Positions 60,041-64,000 of a stretch of DNA of 64,000 nt are shown one piece after another. The DNA comes from Solen grandis. Its lineage: Eukaryota > Mollusca > Bivalvia > Adapedonta > Solenidae. The translations under genes were made by a program, and so were the position numbers. Below the pieces are notes generated by a model. It did no database searches. It had not been told where the DNA came from and saw nothing but the letters and a program-made list of their open reading frames with translations. The stretch covers positions 60,667,293 to 60,731,292 of the forward strand of contig CM037782.1 of assembly GCA_021229015.1 (NCBI GenBank), given 5' to 3'. Each line of letters begins with the position of its first letter. Within the stretch, counting starts at the first letter, position 1.

Positions 60041-61078
60041 TATATTCTCCCTATCTACAATATCAAATTAAGCCTATCTATTTCATCTCTTATAGACCCA
60101 ACAAACGTTCTTTATCTATGTTAGTCATCTGTGAATCCAGTCAGGCAGGCACACATAATTTGACAGACTAACCATTCTCATGTTAATGGTGCAGAACTTT
60201 ATTTCACATTTTCATTTTGAGGCAAATATATAGTGTCCCTATTTAAACCCAGACACTCTCAGTTCTCAATTTTCCACCATCCTTTTCGATGTAAATCGAA
60301 CACGGTCTTTCTTGTATTTTGTGTTAATACCGTTAACGATGAGAACGTAATACATGTATAATAGTTACTTATGTATTGAGAGAGATCAAGAAACTGTAAA
60401 TATGACAGCAGACAAAACATGTCACTAATTGAGGGATCGGTTTCCTCTGAATTAAGATGACGTTCCTTTTGCTATTGTAAGTCTACGAGTATATTCAATA
60501 TATGTTCCGACTTATCTACTGTTTGTTGTTTGGGAAACAACAAGTTCTTACAATTTATATTAATCCCGTTCGACGGTTCCTAGGTTGGACCAGTACTTTA
60601 ACCCTTTCCCTCATGTAGACTCATTTTGACGCACTCAATAGGTACCACATAAATCCTGATCTGCAGAAAACCACAGTTAAACCTTACCAAATTTAATTAC
60701 AAAATCCTCATTTCCAGACCACCGAGGAGCAGCGAACAGCTCGACATTAGAATTTCTTTCCAGCATGTATCAGGATTTAAGATTAGCGACTATGGATCGT
60801 ATCGTGACTACAAAATATACGAGATTTCTGTAAGTTTGAAATAATATTGAGAATAGATAATAACAAAAATTATTTGACAAATAAATAAATTAAAAATGAT
60901 CTTACCTGTAAAATGTCGCTTCTAATCCATAAATTATGGCATTACTAATCCGTTTCAAGCATAAACATTTCTGTGGTTTATCGTCATTATTTCGCAAGTT
61001 GTTAGACACCAAGTGGTCTGTGCCTCCGTTAGTTAAAGCCCCTTTTTCGTCATTAGTCCCAACATTCGTCTGCTCCAT
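26378..61078 (-). CDS. Patched domain-containing (PTCHD/Patched-related) 12-TM protein, 19 coding-exon positions
   Basis: Joining the exons listed separately gives about 1053 residues. TM1 is near 60-84. A first extracellular loop follows. The sterol-sensing-type TM2-TM6 block lies near 290-450, with the RND motif GIGVDDMF (acidic pair at ~367-368). TM7 is near 505-522, then a second loop, then TM8-TM12 near 810-965 with the second motif GLAVDYSAH (D ~878), and an ~85-residue tail. The two repeated six-TM units and the motif pair are hallmarks of the Patched/Dispatched/NPC1 family, and VDYSAH is typical of PTCHD proteins. The likely role is proton- or ion-driven lipid/sterol handling at a membrane; the substrate is unknown. 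The ATG at 61078 has A at -3, G at +4 and an in-frame TGA four codons upstream. Odd points: paired alternative exons 8a/8b, and a Ser/Thr-rich insert. Family certain, subfamily (PTCHD3-like?) not. Confidence 0.92.
26732..27089 (-). other. PTCHD intron 18
   Basis: 358 bp, GT-AG (donor GTATGTG after FFR). AT-rich; nothing else recognised. Confidence 0.9.
27090..27211 (-). CDS. PTCHD exon 18: TM11 and start of TM12
   Basis: It enters with two bases completing a Glu codon. It reads ERTRKTLLTIGPAVFSGGF, then STFLAFLLLVNSISYGFTLF and FR. The GPAVFSGG.STFLA.LLL block is strongly conserved in PTCHD proteins (R....L..IG..V..G..STFL). The donor is GTATGTG. Confidence 0.94.
27212..29031 (-). other. PTCHD intron 17
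   Basis: About 1.8 kb, GT-AG. It contains a tRNA-derived SINE at about 28096-28270. No coding features; a 102-codon ORF at 28570-28878 has no recognisable domain. Confidence 0.85.
28096..28270 (-). mobile_element. tRNA-derived SINE (family S1), near-full copy
   Basis: On the minus strand it reads GGCCATGTGGTAAAGTGCCC (A-box-like), GCGAATCC, then GTGGGTTCGAACCC (B-box). A body follows ending in a TACTGGTCCAACCCAGGAACC / AGGATTAGTATAAG-type tail. The same order is seen at 34621-34775 and 43048-43219. Confidence 0.8.
29032..29176 (-). CDS. PTCHD exon 17: TM10 with second RND motif
   Basis: Phase-0 start, one base carried over at the end. It reads IDVAGTMQFWDISIDTASSV, then ILILCFGLAVDYSAHVGHTF. 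GLAVDYSAH is the second GxxxD motif of the RND/Patched family, with the buried Asp intact. The donor is GTATGTT after TNNG. Confidence 0.95.
29506..29631 (-). CDS. PTCHD exon 16: TM8 and TM9
   Basis: 42 codons, phase 0 at both ends. It reads VLKVELYRNLALAAVCVFFV, then TLILIANLWTSLLVFICVVC and TV. Two hydrophobic helices are separated by ANLW, as in the family. Acceptor ATGTCAG, donor GTAAGTTTTC. Confidence 0.94.
30067..30228 (-). CDS. PTCHD exon 15: end of second extracellular loop
   Basis: 54 codons, phase 0 at both ends: GFVMMFRHVKCLTSTCNIVA, MNDVRELVDN, YRFTGGGTCFAYSNPQYMFN and ETNM. It carries the M..VR.....FAYS.PY.F.E-type motif of the loop just before TM8. Three cysteines may form disulphides. 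Donor GTATGAA. Confidence 0.93.
30229..32268 (-). other. PTCHD intron 14
   Basis: About 2.0 kb, GT-AG. It holds a 38-base A-run and a single B-box-like stretch (GGTTCGAATCCCG at about 31420) that does not form a tRNA. A 68-codon minus ORF at 31778-31984 shows no domain that I can name. Confidence 0.8.
30738..30775 (+). repeat. poly-A run
   Basis: Homopolymer of about 38 A inside intron 14. In gene orientation it is poly-T. Confidence 0.9.
32269..32390 (-). CDS. PTCHD exon 14: second extracellular loop
   Basis: It completes a Gly codon from exon 13 and reads VASKSEMFYGMLMRFLVSEE, then GQMYYNYIKIDNITNPKAIE, ending in phase 0 before GTAAGG. It contains one sequon (NIT). The F...L..FL....G..Y..D pattern fits the family loop. 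Confidence 0.92.
32391..32885 (-). other. PTCHD intron 13
   Basis: About 0.5 kb, GT-AG. The donor GTTGGT is non-canonical at +3/+4, though GT is present. No repeats recognised. Confidence 0.8.
32886..33326 (-). CDS. PTCHD exon 13: second loop with Ser/Thr/Asn-rich insert
   Basis: The largest internal exon (441 bp). It starts by completing an Asp codon (DKMDVPNNVDNLIRLYEEIQ), continues to a conserved-looking FWLTAFQQW segment, then becomes highly biased (~612-708): runs such as STSSSAPSDSTFSSTDAAT, NNQNGSSNNTGDTS and STAASASANS. Six N-glycosylation sequons (NLT, NGS, NNT, NDS, NVS, NAS) occur in about 80 residues. This resembles a mucin-like, glycosylated, disordered insert. Upstream acceptor TCTTTCTAG, donor GTTGGT. 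The insert is in frame and keeps codon structure, so it is not an artefact of a missed intron as far as I can see. Confidence 0.88.
33650..33827 (-). CDS. PTCHD exon 12: TM7 and start of second loop
   Basis: It reads VGIIAIALALLGVNIWSVTQ, LKHDFDPSMYLPSSSYSTRF, then ITADRRHFPEDGAFVSLYC plus one base. The G...L..GFDP..YLP..SY...F....+.F pattern is typical of the segment after TM7. Donor GTGAGTG. Confidence 0.95.
34051..34302 (-). CDS. PTCHD exon 11: TM6 and cytoplasmic linker to TM7
   Basis: 84 codons, phase 0. It begins VIPCLSTFCVYASIGVFALY and CLQSTYFVACLTLDEKRIEA, then NRNACLPCF and a basic, Ser/Pro linker ending FVTKLPVK. FC.YA.......Q.TFF.A.L.LD..R is the conserved TM6/linker signature. 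Acceptor TTGCCAG, donor GTATTT. Confidence 0.95.
34621..34775 (-). mobile_element. tRNA-derived SINE (family S1) in intron 10
   Basis: It shares TATACTAATCCCACTCG, CTGGATTGGACCAGTAATT, GGGGTTCGAACAAGTGACAT and CTGGATCCGCAG with the other S1 copies. It is slightly diverged at the B-box. Confidence 0.75.
34861..35033 (-). CDS. PTCHD exon 10: TM4-TM5 with first RND motif
   Basis: It completes a Gly codon and reads IGVDDMFVIMQALNHLSEKE, KRLPLEERVALTLKHAGVSI, then TVTSVTDIVAFGIGGST. GIGVDDMFV carries the paired Asp of the proton-relay-type motif of Patched/RND proteins. HAGVSITVTS.TD..AF.IG is the TM5 signature of the sterol-sensing domain. Its GC-rich third positions contrast with the AT-rich introns. 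Acceptor CGTTACAG, donor GTGAGG. Confidence 0.97.
35034..35866 (-). other. PTCHD intron 9
   Basis: About 0.83 kb, GT-AG. Its first ~45 bases after the donor are a CT-repeat in gene orientation. No ORF or repeat body otherwise. Confidence 0.85.
35820..35861 (+). repeat. GA microsatellite adjoining exon 9 donor
   Basis: GAGAGA run with a few interruptions (GAAAGAGAGGGG). In transcript sense it is a CU-rich tract starting at intron position +5. Confidence 0.95.
35867..35990 (-). CDS. PTCHD exon 9: TM3 and entry to TM4
   Basis: It reads VFLAMAGLFSIALAIVFTYG, then VGFATGIMFGPIHQITPFML and L plus one base, in phase 0 at the start. The G.......YG.......G..F......PF.LLG pattern is the sterol-sensing-domain TM3/TM4 signature. 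Acceptor GTTACAG, donor GTAAGTCTCT. Confidence 0.95.
37213..37364. mobile_element. MITE (family R), intact, perfect 27-bp TIRs and 6-bp target duplication
   Basis: 152 bp. The left end GTAAAGTCCCTGTAATGG.. and the right end ..CCATTACAGGGACTTTAC are perfect inverted repeats for 27 bp. It is flanked on both sides by CTTAAA (37207-37212 and 37365-37370), a 6-bp target-site duplication. The interior has GGACCTCATGGCCTTTCACG and no coding. A degenerate copy is at 17010 and a TIR fragment near 63853. Confidence 0.92.
38461..38527 (+). repeat. 25-bp tandem repeat, ~2.7 copies
   Basis: GGTGTAAATG.TAACTGTAG recurs at 38461, 38486 and 38511. Confidence 0.9.
39302..39422 (-). CDS. PTCHD alternative exon 8b: TM2 of sterol-sensing domain
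   Basis: 121 bp. With the two bases carried from exon 7 it reads T, then FDDEGMGALSQDVNLLTIGF, then SLVFLYLCVSISAYDCIGQK. The acceptor is TTTCAG (preceded by AAA), the donor is GTAGAC. It has the same length and phases as exon 8a and is 50% identical to it (20 of 40 residues). Fixed positions are FDDE, D, LLT.GF.LVF and the closing IGQK. Used alone it keeps frame into exon 9. If spliced after 8a, it is read as Phe-Arg-stop. Confidence 0.88.
39552..39617. repeat. hairpin repeat, 24-bp arms
   Basis: GCGAACAGTGCAGACC...ATCAG pairs with CTGCTCTTGGTCC..TGGTCGC, matching at 21 of 24 positions around an 18-nt loop. GATCAGACTGCAC-type text is similar to other hairpin MITEs in bivalves. It lies in the intron between 8a and 8b. 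Confidence 0.7.
40846..40966 (-). CDS. PTCHD alternative exon 8a: TM2 of sterol-sensing domain
   Basis: 121 bp. It reads T, then FDDEVLGNAARDLVLLTSGF, then LLVFIFVIVTIGKCSLIGQK. Acceptor TTTTGCAG, donor GTACTT. Its hydrophobic core (LLVFIFVIVTIG) is more apolar than that of 8b and lacks 8b's Tyr/Ser residues. It has the same entry phase (2) and exit phase (0) as 8b. About 1.42 kb separates the two exons. Confidence 0.88.
40967..41576 (-). other. PTCHD intron 7
   Basis: About 0.6 kb, GT-AG (donor GTAAGT). AT-rich; nothing else recognised. Confidence 0.85.
41577..41680 (-). CDS. PTCHD exon 7: first extracellular loop, before TM2
   Basis: 34 codons plus two bases: NQESVMEWEKKLIEFTNDEE, then NRGPFHHLYIYTAR. 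The W......F...........Y.....S/T pattern precedes the FDDE motif in the next exon. Acceptor CTTACAG, donor GTAAGT. Confidence 0.93.
41681..42413 (-). other. PTCHD intron 6
   Basis: About 0.73 kb, GT-AG. No repeat or ORF of note. Confidence 0.85.
42414..42537 (-). CDS. PTCHD exon 6: first extracellular loop
   Basis: It completes a Ser codon, then reads PIFRNEMKLEAILGSVSRDQ, DGHIIGAGATKIFWFLENDN and E. The LEAILG.V..D..G.I..A.A....WFL block is highly characteristic of PTCHD proteins. Ends phase 0; donor GTAAAA. Confidence 0.96.
42538..43282 (-). other. PTCHD intron 5
   Basis: About 0.75 kb, GT-AG, containing one SINE. ORFs of 60-62 codons in it have no domains. Confidence 0.85.
43048..43219 (-). 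mobile_element. tRNA-derived SINE (family S1), near-full copy
   Basis: On the minus strand: CCGTGGTCCAGTGGTAACAC (A-box form TGGTCCAGTGG), GGATCCGGATGTCAGAGG, GGTTCGAACCCCGTTGGGG (B-box), and a body ending GGGATTAGTATATG and CTAATCGACGTAAAAAC. This is the best-preserved tRNA head of the family in the window. Confidence 0.85.
43283..43402 (-). CDS. PTCHD exon 5: first extracellular loop
   Basis: 120 bp. It completes an Arg codon and reads AGPVCRINSILELWAYDETV, then IRNLTRVDIYNTLNQDVII plus two bases. The C...SILELW pattern and the sequon NLT fit the family loop. Acceptor CCCACAG, donor GTATGA. Confidence 0.92.
43403..44235 (-). other. PTCHD intron 4
   Basis: About 0.83 kb, GT-AG. It contains one copy of repeat family C. 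Confidence 0.85.
43443..43660 (+). mobile_element. dispersed repeat family C, copy 1
   Basis: TTTGGGGTTTAACGTCCCAC, CGACAGTATTTCAGTCATTT, CACACTGCAGTATCACGCCG and CACACCCAGTCACATTATCC occur in that order. Copies with the same order lie at 56695 (plus) and 62490 (minus). I recognise the type as common in bivalves but not its class. Confidence 0.75.
44236..44309 (-). CDS. PTCHD exon 4: first extracellular loop
   Basis: A small exon of 74 bp: IFDIYKTAKSFKLKAGHSLD, then SLCI plus two bases. The I...........LC.R pattern links exons 3 and 5 in phase. Acceptor TTTTTTCAG, donor GTGAG. Confidence 0.92.
44500..44640 (+). mobile_element. SINE-type element (family S2), partial, in intron 3
   Basis: GACCGTCGCTGAAACAAAAT, TTCAGTCATATACATGTAGC, GGAGGAAGACCCC, CATCCGGGAAGAACCAC and CCCTCACATG occur in the order seen at 17163-17350, but the B-box end is missing. 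Confidence 0.6.
44802..44933 (-). CDS. PTCHD exon 3: first extracellular loop
   Basis: 44 codons, phase 0: VWLPSGSRVNQEWEWVQRNF, PEKTRFESVIIEDENVLTPE and SINA. The LW.P.GS........FP...R......E.NVLTP sequence is a hallmark of PTCHD proteins. Acceptor ATACTACAG, donor GTATGT. The acceptor has a weak pyrimidine tract; a MITE end lies a few bases upstream. Confidence 0.95.
44950..45168. mobile_element. MITE-like element (family E) abutting exon 3 acceptor
   Basis: The ends are inverted: left CCGTATACTGTAAAATCATTG, right CAATGATTGTACGG, with inner ATTTTCG/CGAAAAT. Interior phrases GTGGATTTCTGTCCTAGAAA, ACGTCAGGTCTTTAAAATG and AAAACCCTCC..GAAATC recur at 63880-64000. The element starts about 16 bp upstream (in gene sense) of the exon 3 AG. 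Confidence 0.7.
46974..47002 (+). repeat. TGAA tetranucleotide microsatellite
   Basis: About seven perfect units. Confidence 0.95.
47817..48056. mobile_element. hairpin MITE (family H) with 6-bp target duplication
   Basis: About 240 bp, from TAACCCTTTCCCTCATA to TATGAGGGAAAGGGTTA, so the termini are inverted. It is flanked by AGTATT on both sides (47811-47816 and 48057-48062). Internally, 47857-47888 and 47892-47923 form a hairpin with 32-bp arms (30 of 32 paired) and a 3-nt loop. Related copies lie at 57073 (opposite orientation) and 60600 (truncated). Confidence 0.9.
48374..48400 (+). repeat. TTTG tetranucleotide microsatellite
   Basis: About six to seven units of TTTG. Confidence 0.9.
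49968..50082 (-). CDS. PTCHD exon 2: TM1
   Basis: It completes the Arg codon begun in exon 1 and reads IGKFVATHPIKTIIVSVLVC, then ALTGIALSKWHEETEYVK. The G..V..HP......L......G......EE...L pattern is the classic N-terminal TM1 of Patched-related proteins. Acceptor TTTTTTTCAG, donor GTAAGAA. Confidence 0.96.
50150..50240 (+). repeat. T/G-rich low-complexity tract
   Basis: Runs of T with TTG triplets, ending in a run of about 12 G. A second purine-rich low-complexity tract follows at about 50440-50500. Confidence 0.85.
50808..50999 (+). mobile_element. MITE-like element (family D), diverged copy
   Basis: GTGATCATGGTCCATCAAGT, TAAATGTAAGCCTTTATAG, ATGCTTGCATCTGTACTGAA and GGACCATGAATAT follow the order of the copy at 23381. 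The ends are eroded. Confidence 0.7.
51085..51165 (+). mobile_element. SINE-type fragment (family S2)
   Basis: AGTTAATTACGGGTAGAGAG, GACCCTGTGTGCATAGATGC and CACCCGGGTAGAACCACCGA match the middle of the 17163 copy. Confidence 0.65.
52065..52450. repeat. region bounded by inverted CCGGGTA/TACCCGG motifs
   Basis: GGTGCCCGCGGGTTGAG and GGTACCTGGGTATAAAATTA near the left, and ACCCGGATACCCGCGGGTAA and ATAACCGGGTAAAA near the right. The motifs occur in both orientations about 300 bp apart. It may be a decayed inverted-repeat element; no clear target duplication. Confidence 0.35.
52979..53072 (+). repeat. GA and G simple-sequence cluster
   Basis: Two GA runs (52981-52993 and about 53038-53062) flank a run of about 14 G. 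A further GA run lies at about 53586-53613. Confidence 0.9.
54736..55035 (+). repeat. minisatellite, ~44-46 bp unit, about 6 copies
   Basis: CGGCAAAATTTCAAATC and CCTTGGAAACCTATGCCAAT recur. Units alternate between two subtypes (ATTTCAAATCTTGACCC and ATTTCAAATACGGACACC), suggesting a dimeric higher-order unit. An ORF of 87 codons crosses it by chance. Confidence 0.85.
56695..56848 (+). mobile_element. dispersed repeat family C, diverged copy
   Basis: GGGATATAACGTCACATCAA, CAGAATTTCAGTCC, ATAGAGTTGCCTCAC and GCCACACCCAGTCACATAAC follow the order of the copy at 43443. Confidence 0.6.
57073..57292. mobile_element. hairpin MITE (family H), second copy, inverted orientation
   Basis: It starts TAACACTTTCCCTTATATAG and ends TATGAGGGAAAGGGTTA, with near-identical flanks GTGTAT and ATGTAT (5 of 6). 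The internal hairpin seen in the 47817 copy is partly deleted: GATCAGCCTGC is followed directly by TGGTTTTATG. Confidence 0.88.
59965..60040 (+). repeat. compound ATCT/CT microsatellite
   Basis: About eleven ATCT units, then about twelve CT units, then a few more CTAT units. Confidence 0.97.
60526..60599 (-). mobile_element. SINE (family S1) fragment interrupted by a MITE
   Basis: GGAAACAACAAGTTCTTACA, AATCCCGTTCGACGGTTCC and TAGGTTGGACCAGTACTT match the S1 tail. At 60600 the text switches to TAACCCTTTCCCTCATG, the family H end, showing a nested insertion. Confidence 0.8.
60600..60742. mobile_element. hairpin MITE (family H), truncated copy
   Basis: TAACCCTTTCCCTCATG, then TAGGTACCACATAAATCCTG and CCACCGAGGAGCAGCGAACAG match the first two thirds of the family. 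It stops at the start of the internal hairpin, as if broken there. Confidence 0.85.
60906..61078 (-). CDS. PTCHD exon 1: start codon and cytoplasmic N-terminus
   Basis: It reads MEQTNVGTNDEKGALTNGGT, DHLVSNNLRNNDDKPQKCLC, then LKRISNAIIYGLEATFY plus two bases of Arg. The N-terminus is polar, Asn/Gly-rich and cytoplasmic, with CLCLK just before the amphipathic ....I..GLE..F. segment that leads into TM1. A strong start context (ATCATGG) and an in-frame upstream TGA support this ATG. Donor GTAAGA. Confidence 0.93.
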
Positions 61079-61308
61079 GATCAAATGTCACAAGTCTCAC
61101 TGAAACAAATCCCGAATCACTTACACAATATATTAAATACAATCTTTGTATTTCCGGGTTTGCCCTTTCTATCGTCTGCTCCGATAAAACCACTCTCGAT
61201 TTCTTATAAATAAATTTCCTCAATAATAGTTGATCTTTGATCGACAATGAAACCTTTTCATTAAATTTCTATACCAGCAGACGACACTTGCTAAATTTCA
61301 TGAAATGT
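61079..61308 (-). promoter_or_regulatory. presumed 5' UTR and core promoter region
   Basis: The ~230 bp between the ATG and the TCTCGCGAGA palindrome. No TATA box at a convincing place. No transcript evidence is available, so the start site within it is inferred. Confidence 0.4.
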
Positions 61309-61318
61309 TCTCGCGAGA
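61309..61318. promoter_or_regulatory. TCTCGCGAGA palindromic promoter motif
   Basis: A perfect 10-bp palindrome in otherwise AT-rich, CpG-poor sequence. The motif is a known conserved element of TATA-less metazoan promoters. Its position upstream of the PTCHD ATG suggests it marks this promoter. Confidence 0.65.
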
Positions 61319-62489
61319 CCTCTCATTGTCGCAACATTACTAGTAATAAACTTCTAACATCAGCAGTTCATATAAATATTAGCAATACAGCCCGTGTGAT
61401 CATATATATAATTTAAGGCATGTATCATTTCCCCTAGTGGGTTGGCCACAGTGTTCAACCTGTAGGTTTCTAGGGATAGTACAGTATTTGAAAATTGAAT
61501 CGCTGTAGTATTATTCGACTCAGTGATGGTTGAAGCTATTAAAACTCCTCTCGGCAGCTCCTTTCACCCATTGCGAATACTGTTTTAAGTGGTTTGCATC
61601 TGAGAGCCGGTTAAAGTGATATACCTCAACTTCACACGCCGTGACTTCTGGGGTCGTCCGGTACGTATAATGAGAGAAGTTGCACTTACATTTATAATCG
61701 ACAAGAGGCATTTTAATGATTAATGATACTGCAGTTGAGGTGATGATAGTCACTTGTATTGTGTTTTATTGAGTTTTACGGCACACCAACCGATTACGAG
61801 GTCACCGGGTACTGGGTTTTGTAAAGGGCTCAGACTCAGCATTGGAAACTAATAAAATTTGAACTTTTTGTAACATTTGATGTAATCATTATCTCCCGTG
61901 AGACATAATGTTGTGGCGAGCAGATGTGAGAATGTGGGTAGGGGCAGCAGACAGCTGACTGGCTGGAAGCTTGCTATAGAATGTGTTTGTACGTGTGTAT
62001 GGTTCAGACAGACAGTGACAGACGGGTTTTACTCGAAAAACGACAGCCAGATAGACAGATAAGTGCACGTGCATGCAGATAAACAACTGTTGAATAAAAC
62101 TACAATAGAAGAGGTGTCAATCTTGAACAACAGAAAATAAGACAGCTGTTTGTTTTAAATGAGAACAAAACGTGGGAGAGAGAATCGGCAGAGAGAAACG
62201 ATAATTATGTTCCCAAACAAAGAGAGAGAGAGAGAGAGAGAGAGAAGACAGTTATACATACAAAAAGTTCACGTGGATAAGAGAGAGAGAGATTCAACAT
62301 AGGAGACACAGTTAGACAAACACTTTAAAAGAGACAGATCGGCAGAGAAGAAAGGCATACATACACATCACAGAGAGAGAGAGAGAGAGATCCCATGGTG
62401 GTGCATTTGGAGGGCTGAAACTCGATATTATGCAAAAATATGTGTGAATTACTTTTCGTTAGTAACAAACACTGGACGGAATCGGGAGG
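61319..62489. other. upstream intergenic, no gene recognised
   Basis: It contains a 63-codon open frame from an ATG at 61711 (minus, to 61520; MPLVDYKCKCNFSHYTYRTT...) with no known domain. GA microsatellites lie at 62220-62245, 62281-62291 and 62372-62391. Confidence 0.5.
62220..62391 (+). repeat. cluster of three GA microsatellites
   Basis: Three GA runs of about 26, 11 and 20 bases within 172 bp. Confidence 0.9.
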
Positions 62490-62725
62490 CCGTAGATTCG
62501 ATCACTGGCCGCGACATGCCAAAGCTGTAAAATATGGTATTGGTAAAGCTCCATTGCTTTGCGTTCAACATAAGGAAGGTTGGCCCAATGTCAGGATAAT
62601 GTGACTGGGTGTGGTATCATGCCACCTGTCTACGGCGTGATACTGCAGTGTGGAAGCTGTCTGTCTCAATTAAGTTGATAAAGTCTCAAAATGAATGAAA
62701 TACTGTCGGCGGAACGTTAATCACA
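62490..62725 (-). mobile_element. dispersed repeat family C, minus-strand copy
   Basis: On the minus strand it reads AACGTTCCGCCGACAGTATT, CACACTGCAGTATCACGCCG, then ACACCCAGTCACATTATCC, as at 43443. An AGATTCGATCACTGG stretch beyond its low-coordinate end is B-box-like, suggesting a tRNA-derived tail or a neighbouring SINE. Confidence 0.7.
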
Positions 62726-63779
62726 TTAAAACATTTTAGTTTCTAGTGTTTGCTGGAGTAGATCTTCATGTATGTTCATTTATTGCTGTTTCAGTTCACA
62801 TATGTCACGGATATTTTGTTCTCGAAAAATAATTGTATACGAAAAACATGTAAATGAACTATAATATAATAAAAGCGGTAATTATTGATATTAAAACGTA
62901 TACGCGTCAGGTAATACGTACGTGTATTTAGCTTAGAATCGCACTGCATGGGTACGCTCTGATGCTGCGATAATAGTGATTTTTTTTCATGAATGAATAC
63001 ACAACATATGAAATATAAATGGATACAAGAGAAATGATATATGCGGCATCTACTCATAACTTCTATGATATAATGTTTGAGAAACAATATCCATAAGATA
63101 GTTGAAAATGTGAATAAAGTACGCAAACTTAAACAATCGTATTTTCGGACATGCAATCATTTTACTCCGCCTATCTCCGGAATCTTCCATGCTATGCAAT
63201 CGTATCAACCCGGCCATCCCCGGCCTAACCCGTTGGATATGGGCGAGGTGTTCCGAATGAGTGCTATGGTGCTCGCCTCGACTGATGGGATTTGCAGCAG
63301 ACGACATCCGATTGACATTGCTTCTGGAATCACATCTCATTGCAAAATTAGTTCAGTTATTTTCGTAACAGCGAATCGTTCACGTATGCTCTTATTCTTT
63401 TCATCCTCTTGCGTTCAAAGGGAAACTTCATTTAACATCTGTCCTGTGAATTTTAAATTTGTCAACCCATGAAAGGGATGACTTATTTTGATCTTACTAA
63501 CAAACGAGATGTAAGTGATTTGTTGGCTTTTTGGATAATATTATTTCCTCAGCCATAATTAAATGACCTGCAATCATGCAGCAATGCACCTCTCGGTGCA
63601 GTCAAAGAGGTGGTAGATGGAAAAATCGTGACATTTGATCGTATCGGTCGTGATGTCTCTTTTGCGCTGTACGGAAGGGAACACACGATTTTATGAACGT
63701 ACAAGCATCATAACTTTGCAGAGCTATTTAATTACATGGGATCGCGCCGAGACTTCGCTTTTACTTAAATTTGGTTTTT
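62726..63779. other. intergenic, overlapping ORFs of unknown nature
   Basis: The GC content rises at about 63160-63310. There, a 131-codon plus ORF (63077-63472) and a 96-codon minus ORF (63050-63340) overlap. Neither shows a domain I can name; the segment could be a decayed retroelement piece or an exon of an unseen neighbour. Confidence 0.35.
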
Positions 63780-63850
63780 ACAATTTTTACTTATCACCCT
63801 CAACAGTTCCTGTGTAGGACCAGTATTTTGTCAGTGCTCTTACATTCTTT
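63780..63850 (-). mobile_element. SINE (family S1) tail fragment
   Basis: TTTTTACTTATCACCCTCAA, CAGTTCCTGTGTAGGACCAG and TATTTTGTCAGTGCTCTTA resemble the S1 tail; the tRNA head is absent. Confidence 0.5.
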
Positions 63851-63852
63851 TA

Positions 63853-64000
63853 AGGTAAAGTCCCTGTAATTGTTCCGCTAGGAATTTCGTGGGTACATTT
63901 ATTCGTGGATCTTTGTTCTAGAAAACGTGAGGTCTATGTCAGAGACACTTTTATTAAAGGATAAAACCCTCCATGAAATCGACGAAAATTAATGTCCCAC
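63853..64000. mobile_element. nested MITE pieces (family R end, then family E) cut by window edge
   Basis: AGGTAAAGTCCCTGTAATTG and TTCCGCTAG are a family R terminus. From ~63880 the text (GGAATTTCGTGGGTACATTT, TTCTAGAAAACGTGAGGTCT, AAAACCCTCCATGAAATCGA) is family E as at 44950. The far end lies beyond the window. Confidence 0.65.

Larger units (their letters stand above)
50083..60905 (-). other. PTCHD intron 1
   Basis: About 10.8 kb, GT-AG (donor GTAAGA), the largest intron, as is usual for a first intron. It is filled with T/G- and GA-rich simple sequence, MITEs, SINE fragments and a minisatellite, listed separately. ORFs within it are at most 87 codons and derive from repeats or chance. 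Confidence 0.85.

Overview
The window is eukaryotic nuclear DNA. It is AT-rich, intron-dominated, and packed with short interspersed elements, hairpin-bearing MITE-like elements, minisatellites and microsatellites. One repeat family has a left end with a GGGCC...GGCCC hairpin followed by CTCACCTG and a right end with a GTGCTCAGGTGAG hairpin. That family, the short TIR elements and the animal gene present point to a marine bivalve mollusc. The species is not determined.

Only one protein-coding gene could be built with confidence. It lies on the minus strand from about 61.08 kb (ATG) to 26.38 kb (stop). It is a Patched-domain-containing (PTCHD / Patched-related, RND superfamily) 12-pass membrane protein of about 1053 residues. 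I placed 19 coding-exon positions, all with GT/AG boundaries and compatible phases. One position (exon 8) exists in two versions, 8a and 8b, each 121 bp. Each supplies transmembrane segment 2, the first helix of the sterol-sensing domain. Splicing in both, or neither, breaks the reading frame, so they should be mutually exclusive. The two transmembrane-4/10 RND motifs (GIGVDDMF and GLAVDYSAH) are intact. The second extracellular loop carries a roughly 95-residue Ser/Thr/Asn-rich insert with six N-glycosylation sequons. About 230 bp upstream of the ATG is a perfect TCTCGCGAGA palindrome, a known motif of TATA-less promoters.

Layout. 1-26 kb is intergenic: three copies of a tandem-repeat-bearing, Helentron/pearl-like element (1.1-1.9, 9.5-10.6 and 12.0-13.9 kb, the last running into a 100-N gap), two decayed mariner-family transposases (4.6-5.5 kb minus, 11.3-12.0 kb plus), several MITEs and SINE pieces. 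26.4-61.1 kb is the PTCHD gene with intronic SINEs and MITEs; intron 1 alone is about 10.8 kb. 61.3-64 kb is upstream sequence with microsatellites and repeat copies. No rRNA, intact tRNA, CRISPR or prokaryotic feature was seen.
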